Shown one piece after another: positions 1 through 4,665 of a stretch of 6,812 bases of DNA. Location: NCBI GenBank assembly GCA_024682015.1, contig JAIKZT010000188.1, forward strand, positions 1-6,812. Direction: 5' to 3'. The translations under genes were made by a program, and so were the position numbers. Numbering within the stretch: position 1 is the stretch's first letter; each line of letters starts with the position of its first letter. Below the pieces are notes generated by a model. The model had not been told where the DNA came from and made no database searches. It was given only the letters and a program-made list of their open reading frames with translations. This DNA is from Clostridia bacterium (GTDB lineage: Bacteria; Bacillota; Clostridia; Peptostreptococcales; Anaerovoracaceae).

Positions 1-1466
1 GGCTGGATCTCGTCGCCCGTGCTCATGATGATCAGACGCCGCACGAGGTTCTTCAGTTCGCGCACGTTGCCGGGCCAGGCGTAGTCCGTCAGCAGTTCGA
101 TGAGATCCTCGGAAAAGCGCTTGTTCGTGCCGTACTGGCGGTTGAACACGTACAGGAAATGCAGCAGCAGCGGCGCGATGTCCTCCCTGCGCTCGCGCAG
201 AGGGGGCATGGTGATGGGGATCACGTTCAGGCGGTAATACAGGTCGCGGCGGAACGCGCCGGCTTCGACCATCTCCTTCAGATTGCGGTTCGTGGCGGCG
301 ATGATGCGCGCGTTCGTGCGGATGGGTTCGACCCCGCCGACCCGGTAAAACTGGCCGTCCTGCAGCACGCGCAGGATCTTTGCCTGCGATTCGAGCGGCA
401 TGTCGCCGATCTCGTCGAGGAAAATGGTGCCTTTGGAGGCGACTTCGAAGAAGCCGGGCTTGCCCTTGGCGAGCGCTCCGGTGAACGCGCCGGGCATGTA
501 GCCGAACAGCTCGGCTTCGAGCAGGCCTGCCGTGATGGCGGAGCAGTTGATCGTCACGTAGGGCTCGTAGCGCCGCGCACCGGACGAGTGGATGATGGAA
601 GCGAAGATCTCCTTGCCGGTGCCGGATTCGCCCAGGAGCAGCACGGGCACGTCGTAGTGCGCGACGCGCAGCGAATCCTGAAGCACCTGCCGCACGGCGC
701 TGCTTTCGGCGATGATGTCCACGGGCGTCTCCTGCAGGTACTCCAGTTGCGCGCTCCTGGCGCGGGACATGGTCTTGGGTGGCAGGCTGCCCTCGATGAT
801 GCGCAGCGCCTTCTCTTCGAGCTGGTTCACGCAGATGAGCACGCAGTAGGGCTTGCCGCCGGGCTCGTAGATGGGCGTGCCGGAGATGATGCCGTAGCGG
901 CCGCCGGCGAAGGCCTGCAGCACGGTGTATTCCTTGTTGATCCGCAGAATGACCGGCGTAACGAGCGGCATGTACATGCCCTGGCTGTGCAGGGTGAAGA
1001 TCGTCTGCCCAACGGCCTGCTCGCGCTTGATCTGGGTGATCTCCTCGTAGCGCGAATTGATGAACATGGATACGCCGTCGGCCCGCGTTACGTAGATACC
1101 GGTGTCGTAATCCTCGAACATGTCCGCGGTAACGTCCTCGGCGCCGGCGCTCTTGCTGAGCGTGTAGAGGACGGAGGACAGCGACACCTGATCCTGCAGC
1201 ACGGCGATGTAGGCGCCGTTCCAGTTGTCGAGCACGCGGGCGTGGGCCGCGCTGCGCACGGCGGACACGGGCACGAGCCGCAGCGTGTAGCTGGTGTGGT
1301 TCAGCAGGATGGTCGTCGCGAGGTTGGCGGTGTTGAGCTCGAGGCTCTCGACGTGCGACTGAAACGAGGCCTCGTCGATGCCGGCGAGAAATTCCTCGGA
1401 CGCCGTATCGCAGGGGATGAGCGTGCCGCTGCGGTCGATCAGGAAGGAGTATTGCAGATGTTTCAT
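1..1466 (-). CDS. Sigma-54-dependent PAS/AAA+ transcriptional activator (C-terminus cut by window edge)
   Basis: This is an enhancer-binding protein that would use ATP to remodel sigma-54 RNA polymerase at a -24/-12 promoter. I translated 488 codons from the ATG at 1464-1466, which is preceded by GAGGG seven bases upstream. Residues 1-110 have no domain I can name. Residues about 112-220 look like a PAS sensor fold (MFEDYDTGIYVTRADG, then FINSRYEEIT). The AAA+ domain spans about 250-475: Walker A GESGTGKE at 279-286, the sigma-54 contact loop GAFTGA at 326-331, Walker B TIFLDEIGD at 347-355, the arginine-finger segment FRRDLYYRLN at 405-414 and WPGNVRELKNL at 464-474. All core motifs are intact, so it should be a competent activator. 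No response-regulator receiver domain is seen, which suggests direct sensing by the N-terminal half. The Fis-type helix-turn-helix expected next is off the edge. It is divergent from the catabolic genes and is their likely regulator (inference). The ligand is unknown. Confidence 0.95.
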   Translation of the reverse strand, partial: MKHLQYSFLIDRSGTLIPCDTASEEFLAGIDEASFQSHVESLELNTANLATTILLNHTSYTLRLVPVSAVRSAAHARVLDNWNGAYIAVLQDQVSLSSVLYTLSKSAGAEDVTADMFEDYDTGIYVTRADGVSMFINSRYEEITQIKREQAVGQTIFTLHSQGMYMPLVTPVILRINKEYTVLQAFAGGRYGIISGTPIYEPGGKPYCVLICVNQLEEKALRIIEGSLPPKTMSRARSAQLEYLQETPVDIIAESSAVRQVLQDSLRVAHYDVPVLLLGESGTGKEIFASIIHSSGARRYEPYVTINCSAITAGLLEAELFGYMPGAFTGALAKGKPGFFEVASKGTIFLDEIGDMPLESQAKILRVLQDGQFYRVGGVEPIRTNARIIAATNRNLKEMVEAGAFRRDLYYRLNVIPITMPPLRERREDIAPLLLHFLYVFNRQYGTNKRFSEDLIELLTDYAWPGNVRELKNLVRRLIIMSTGDEIQ

Positions 1467-1535
1467 GGGGTGACCCTCGTAAAAATGTATGGTCTTCAGC
1501 AATATGTGGCATGGCGCGCTGAGCCTGCCAGCGTG

Positions 1536-1571
1536 CGATTTCAGTATAGCATAGAACCGAAAACGGTTCAA
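1536..1571 (-). promoter_or_regulatory. Sigma-70-type promoter of the regulator gene
   Basis: Read on the minus strand, TTGAAC (plus 1566-1571, four of six matches to the -35 consensus) is separated by exactly 17 bases from TATACT (plus 1543-1548, five of six matches to -10). A TG one base before the -10 gives an extended -10. The predicted start is near 1536, leaving a leader of about 70 nt before the ATG. The spacing and match are good, but no transcript evidence is available. Confidence 0.65.
1554..1569. promoter_or_regulatory. Perfect inverted repeat, candidate operator/autoregulatory site
   Basis: GAACCG-AAAA-CGGTTC is a perfect 6-bp inverted repeat with a 4-base centre. It overlaps the -35 box and spacer of the leftward promoter, so a protein bound here should block transcription of the regulator. 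It also sits about 180 bp upstream of the predicted start of the rightward sigma-54 promoter, a usual distance for an enhancer site. A further half-site CGGTTC lies at 1585-1590. Which protein binds is inference; the divergent regulator is the obvious candidate. Confidence 0.45.
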
Positions 1572-1600
1572 TGAGTTGTATTTGCGGTTCGCCTGGCGCC

Positions 1601-1679
1601 CGGCCGAAACCGGGATCGCTCCGAATCTCCCCCAAACCCGCCCGTTATCCGAAGTTTCGGCCTGTTTCCTGTCCGAAAT
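1601..1679. promoter_or_regulatory. Cluster of CCGAA repeats, candidate upstream activator sequences
   Basis: CCGAA occurs at 1604, 1621, 1649 and 1673, and a fifth copy is in the inverted repeat at 1557. The copy at 1649-1660 is part of the palindrome CCGAA-GT-TTCGG, centred about 86 bp upstream of the predicted sigma-54 start. The other copies fall roughly 65-135 bp upstream. Enhancer-binding proteins typically bind dyad sites about 80-200 bp upstream, so position and symmetry fit. The exact site definition is uncertain because spacings between copies are irregular (17-47 bp). Confidence 0.4.
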
Positions 1680-1702
1680 CGCGCGGGATTTTTTTGCGCG
1701 GG
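1680..1702. repeat. Short direct/inverted repeat around a T7 tract
   Basis: GCGCGGG at 1681-1687 is repeated at 1696-1702, with ATTTTTTT between. CGCGC at 1680-1684 can also pair with GCGCG at 1696-1700. The T tract lies just upstream of the -24 element, between it and the candidate enhancer sites, where bendable or protein-bent DNA often helps looping. It does not form a terminator, because the T run lies inside the loop rather than after the stem. Confidence 0.3.
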
Positions 1703-1714
1703 TCACGCGAAAAC

Positions 1715-1730
1715 TGGCACGCCCTTTGCA
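1715..1730 (+). promoter_or_regulatory. Sigma-54 (-24/-12) promoter of the abfD gene set
   Basis: TGGCACGCCCTTTGCA is a full match to the sigma-54 consensus TGGCAC-N5-TTGCA. The invariant GG is at 1716-1717 and the invariant GC at 1728-1729, with the required 10 bases between them. The predicted transcription start is near 1741, giving a leader of about 53 nt that ends in the strong ribosome site of abfD. A divergent gene for a sigma-54 activator next to it makes a chance match very unlikely. Confidence 0.92.
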
Positions 1731-1793
1731 TTCATTAAAGAACGCATAAGCAAAACCGACAGTTATTATTCAAATAAAACGGAGGAAAACCCA

Positions 1794-3272
1794 ATGGCAT
1801 TAATGACAGGAGCACAGTACATCGAATCTCTGCGCAAGCTGAACACCAAGGTCTACATGTTCGGAGAGCGCATCGAGAACTGGGTGGATCACCCGATGAT
1901 CCGTCCGTCCATCAACTGCGTGGCGGCGACTTACGACGCGGCTGCCGAAGCCGGCGAAGAAGGCCTGATGATCGCGACGAGCAACCTCACCGGCCACAAG
2001 ATCAACCGCTTCGCCAACATCCACATGAGCACGGACGACCTGTGCAAAAAGGTCAAGATGCAGAGAATGCTCGGCCAGAGAACGGCCAGCTGCTTCCAGC
2101 GCTGCGTGGGCATGGACTCGTTCAACGCGGTCTATTCCACGACCTTCGAGATCGACGAGAAGTACGGCACCGATTACCACGAGCGGTTCAAGAAGTTCCT
2201 GATCATGGTCCAGGATAACGACCTCACCGTCGACGGCGCCATGACCGACCCCAAGGGAGACCGCTCCAAGAGCCCCAGCCAGCAGACGAATCCCGATGTG
2301 TACGTGCACGTGAAGGAAGTCCGCGAGGACGGCATCGTCGTGAGAGGCGCCAAGGCCCACCAGACCGGTTCCGTCAACTCCCACTGGCACATCTTCATGC
2401 CGACCATCTCCATGAAGCCCGAAGACAAGGCCTTCGCCCTGTGCTTCGCCTGCCCGTCCGACGCGGACGGCCTGTTCATGGTCTACGGCCGGCAGTCCTG
2501 CGACACCCGCAAGCTCGAGGACGGCGCGGACGTCGACTTGGGCAACAAGCAGTACGGCGGCCAGGAAGCGCTCGTCATCCTGGACGACGTCTTCATCCCC
2601 AACGAATATATCTTCATGAACGGCGAGACCGAGTTCGCCGGCATGCTGGTGGAGCGTTTCGCCGGCTATCACAGACAGAGCTACGGCGGCTGCAAGGTCG
2701 GCGTGGGCGACGTCATCATCGGCGCCGCCGCTCTGGCCGCGGAATACAACGGTTGCGAGAAGGCTTCCGCCGTCAAGGATAAGCTCGTCGAGATGACCCA
2801 TCTCAACGAGACCATGTACTGTTGCGGCATCGCCTGCTCCGCGGACGGCCATCCGACCAAGGCCGGCAACTACGAGATCAACCTGCTCGAGGCCAATGTC
2901 TGCAAGCAGAACGTGACCCGCTTCCCCTACGAGATCGCGCGCCTGGCCGAAGACATCGCGGGCGGCCTGATGGTCACCATGCCCTCCGAGAAGGACTTCA
3001 AGTCCGACCTGGTCGTGGGCAAGAACGGCGAGACCCTCGGCGAATTCTGCACGTCCCTGCTGGGCACGAAGGACGACGTCGACACCATGGACCGCATGCG
3101 CATCCTCCGCTTCCTGGAGAACATCTGCCTCGGATCCTCGGCGGTCGGCTATCGCACCGAATCCCTGCACGGCGCCGGTTCCCCGCAGGCGCAGCGCATC
3201 ATGATCGCGCGCCAGGGCAACATGGAGGCCAAGAAGAAGCTGGCCAAGAAGATCGCCAGGATCGAGAAATAA
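1794..3272 (+). CDS. abfD: 4-hydroxybutyryl-CoA dehydratase / vinylacetyl-CoA delta-isomerase
   Basis: The enzyme dehydrates 4-hydroxybutyryl-CoA to crotonyl-CoA by a radical route using FAD and an unusual [4Fe-4S] cluster, and is cytoplasmic and oxygen-sensitive. The 492-residue product has the family's usual length and matches the remembered Clostridium aminobutyricum protein nearly throughout. Positions equivalent to its cluster ligands are all present: C100 and C104 in ASCFQRCVGMD, H293 in GYHRQSYGG and C300. Other residues considered catalytic in that enzyme are also kept: T191, E258 in GGQE, Y297, K301 and E456 in YRTES. These ligands separate it from flavin monooxygenases of the same superfamily, such as 4-hydroxyphenylacetate 3-hydroxylase, which lack the cluster. 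The start is fixed by GGAGG at 1781-1785, eight bases before the ATG. It is the first gene after the sigma-54 promoter, so its expression should depend on the divergent activator. Confidence 0.95.
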   Translation: MALMTGAQYIESLRKLNTKVYMFGERIENWVDHPMIRPSINCVAATYDAAAEAGEEGLMIATSNLTGHKINRFANIHMSTDDLCKKVKMQRMLGQRTASCFQRCVGMDSFNAVYSTTFEIDEKYGTDYHERFKKFLIMVQDNDLTVDGAMTDPKGDRSKSPSQQTNPDVYVHVKEVREDGIVVRGAKAHQTGSVNSHWHIFMPTISMKPEDKAFALCFACPSDADGLFMVYGRQSCDTRKLEDGADVDLGNKQYGGQEALVILDDVFIPNEYIFMNGETEFAGMLVERFAGYHRQSYGGCKVGVGDVIIGAAALAAEYNGCEKASAVKDKLVEMTHLNETMYCCGIACSADGHPTKAGNYEINLLEANVCKQNVTRFPYEIARLAEDIAGGLMVTMPSEKDFKSDLVVGKNGETLGEFCTSLLGTKDDVDTMDRMRILRFLENICLGSSAVGYRTESLHGAGSPQAQRIMIARQGNMEAKKKLAKKIARIEK

Positions 3273-3275
3273 AAC

Positions 3276-3307
3276 AGTTGTCAACTCCCTTCGACAGGCT
3301 CAGGGAG
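3276..3307. repeat. Intercistronic palindromes between abfD and the aminotransferase gene
   Basis: Two overlapping dyads fill the start of the 73-nt gap. AGTTG-T-CAACT covers 3276-3286. CTCCCT (3285-3290) pairs with AGGGAG (3302-3307) around an 11-base loop containing TCGACAGGCTC. No T run follows, so it is not an intrinsic terminator and read-through is expected. The second dyad resembles short dispersed palindromes of the type CCCTTCGACAGGCTCAGGG that I recall from several bacterial genomes; its copy number here cannot be seen. It could also stabilise the 3' end of abfD mRNA. Confidence 0.4.
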
Positions 3308-3345
3308 CGTTACATACCCCCATTCAATAAGGAGGCAACCACATT

Positions 3346-4503
3346 ATGAGAAATTTCATGTCTGAAAAGAGTGCCAACACTCCGAGATCGGTCATCCGCG
3401 AGTTCGTCGGCATGTCCTACCAGTACGACAACGTGCTGAGCTTCGGCTTCGGCCAGCCCGACTTCGTCACCCCGAAGCACATCACCGACGCCATGAAGGA
3501 ATCCCTGGACAGAGGCGAATCCTTCTATGCGCCCAACACCGGCATCCTGCCCCTGCGGGAAGCCATCTCCAAGTCCTACGCCGAAAGAGGCCTGAACTAC
3601 GGCATCAACGAGATGGTCGTCACCATCGGCGGCACCTCCGCGCTGCTGCTGGCTCTCGAAGCGGCTCTGGACATCGGCGATGAAGTCATCATCTCCGACC
3701 CCTGCTACGCGGCCTACGACGGCATGATCATCATGCTGGGCTGCAAGCCTGTGCGGGTCAAGATCTTCGAGGAAGACGGCTTCATGTTCAATCCCGAAGC
3801 GGTCCGCGCGGCCATCACCCCCAAGACGAAGCTGATGCTGATCAACTTCCCGTCCAACCCGACCGGCGGCGTCGCCGATTACGAGAATATGAAGGCTCTC
3901 GCTGAGATCTGCGTCGAGAACGACATCTTCTGCATCACCGACGAGATGTACAGAGAGCTGAACTGGACCGGCAAGCCCTTCGTCTCCATCGCGTCCTTCC
4001 CCGGCATGAAGGAGCGCACCATCATCGTGGACGGCTTCTCCAAGACCTACGCCATGACCGGCGCACGGCTCGGCTACGCGGCCGGCCCCGACTACATGAT
4101 CGCCAAGATGATCATGCTGCTCGAGAACGTGTTCTCCTCCGTCTTTACCGCGGTCCAGTGGGGCGGCGTCGCGGCGCTGACCTCCAGCCAGCAGTGCGTC
4201 GAGGACATGAAGGCCCTGTACAGACACAGAAAGGCCTTGCTCGTGGAAGGCATCAACAAGATCCCCGGCATCACCTGCAAGGATCCCGCCGGCGCGTTCT
4301 ACCTGATGGCCAACATCAAGCAGACCGGCCTCGATTCCAGAACGTTCGCGGCCAAGCTGCTCGATCAGGAGCACATGCTGGTCATCCCGGGCGTCGGCTT
4401 CGGCGAAGGCGGCGAAGGCTTCGTCCGCTTCTGCTACGCGACGAACGATGAGAACATCGCCGACGGCCTCGACAGGCTCGAACGCTTCATGAAGACGATC
4501 TAA
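3346..4503 (+). CDS. Class I/II PLP-dependent aminotransferase (aspartate aminotransferase fold)
   Basis: This cytoplasmic fold-type I transaminase moves an amino group between an amino acid and a 2-oxoacid. The 385 residues show the expected order of motifs: GQPDF at 36-40, the YAPNTG segment at 61-66, GGTSAL at 95-100, NFPSNPTGG at 167-175 with N171, TDEMY at 198-202 with D199 (pairs with the PLP ring nitrogen) and Y202, the Schiff-base lysine K233 in FSKTYAMTGARLGY, R241 (phosphate) and R361 in FVRFCYA (substrate carboxylate). All catalytic residues are intact. GGAGG at 3331-3335 favours the ATG at 3346 over the one at 3358. Amino-acid specificity cannot be read from the sequence. Lying between abfD and the pyruvate oxidoreductase gene, it could yield pyruvate from alanine or feed another amino acid into the pathway. 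It is not of the class III fold used by known 4-aminobutyrate aminotransferases. Confidence 0.92.
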   Translation: MRNFMSEKSANTPRSVIREFVGMSYQYDNVLSFGFGQPDFVTPKHITDAMKESLDRGESFYAPNTGILPLREAISKSYAERGLNYGINEMVVTIGGTSALLLALEAALDIGDEVIISDPCYAAYDGMIIMLGCKPVRVKIFEEDGFMFNPEAVRAAITPKTKLMLINFPSNPTGGVADYENMKALAEICVENDIFCITDEMYRELNWTGKPFVSIASFPGMKERTIIVDGFSKTYAMTGARLGYAAGPDYMIAKMIMLLENVFSSVFTAVQWGGVAALTSSQQCVEDMKALYRHRKALLVEGINKIPGITCKDPAGAFYLMANIKQTGLDSRTFAAKLLDQEHMLVIPGVGFGEGGEGFVRFCYATNDENIADGLDRLERFMKTI

Positions 4504-4561
4504 AAGCCTGATAAACGATTAAACTGGAGAAGATCCATTTAATACAGAAAGTTTGTAAAGC

Positions 4562-4637
4562 TTTGCGGATGGTGCCAGGGAGGGCCCGCTGCCGAAAACC
4601 TGCAGGCGGATGGTGCCCTGGCGACAGGACCCGCAAA
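4562..4637 (+). promoter_or_regulatory. Highly structured leader element upstream of the oxidoreductase gene, candidate cis-regulatory RNA
   Basis: The 162-nt gap after the aminotransferase gene contains three nested perfect helices. The outer is TTTGCGG (4562-4568) with CCGCAAA (4631-4637). The middle is GCCAGGG (4574-4580) with CCCTGGC (4616-4622). The inner is CCGCTGC (4586-4592) with GCA-g-GCGG (4602-4609), one bulged G and a 9-base loop. The internal loops carry ATGGT(G) on both sides of the element. An alternative hairpin at 4612-4631 has a GCGA tetraloop (CCTG-GCGA-CAGG plus GGT/ACC) and excludes the nested fold. No T run follows, so it is not an ordinary terminator. The element ends 16 bases before the AAGGAG ribosome site. 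I do not match it to a known riboswitch class. It might instead be an inserted palindromic repeat or an mRNA processing site. Confidence 0.55.
4565..4617 (+). repeat. Direct duplication of a 12-mer, GCGGATGGTGCC
   Basis: GCGGATGGTGCC occurs exactly at 4565-4576 and again at 4606-4617, a 41-base period. Each copy is followed by a purine-rich stretch and then CCGC (4586-4589 and 4631-4634), so each could close its own GCGG/CCGC hairpin. In the nested fold the two copies instead occupy the 5' side of the outer helix and the 3' side of the inner helix. The sequence just before the element (4504-4561) is AT-rich, so the element stands out by composition. Confidence 0.6.
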
Positions 4638-4665
4638 TCAATACGCGAGATTTAAGGAGAAAACA

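Noticed and set aside
159..1574. Plus-strand open frame of 471 codons opposite the regulator gene
   Set aside because: The minus strand encodes an intact AAA+ sigma-54 activator with every expected motif. The plus-strand product is a compositional shadow.
1566..1578. IHF-like site (TTCAATGAGTTG) in the divergent region
   Set aside because: The first two consensus positions fail, and it overlaps the -35 box and inverted repeat instead of lying between enhancer and promoter.
1794..3272. 4-hydroxyphenylacetate 3-hydroxylase-type flavin monooxygenase as the identity of the first rightward gene
   Set aside because: All four iron-sulfur ligand positions of 4-hydroxybutyryl-CoA dehydratase (C100, C104, H293, C300) are present, and the match to that enzyme is near full-length.
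1800..3284. Long minus-strand open frame of 494 codons opposite abfD
   Set aside because: It mirrors abfD almost exactly, is low-complexity (rich in A, V, D, H, G, L) and has no recognisable motif. It arises from the strong GC-ending codon bias of the real gene.
3310..4374. Minus-strand open frame of 354 codons opposite the aminotransferase gene
   Set aside because: It is a shadow of the well-supported aminotransferase with the same biased composition.
4515..4543. Sigma-70 promoter with TTTAAT at 4538-4543 as -10
   Set aside because: No acceptable -35 box is found at 16-18 bases upstream. The AT-rich stretch alone is not enough.
4562..4637. Intrinsic terminator between the aminotransferase and oxidoreductase genes
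   Set aside because: The helices are strong, but the sequence after the last arm is AAATCAATACG-like with no T run, so simple termination is not supported.
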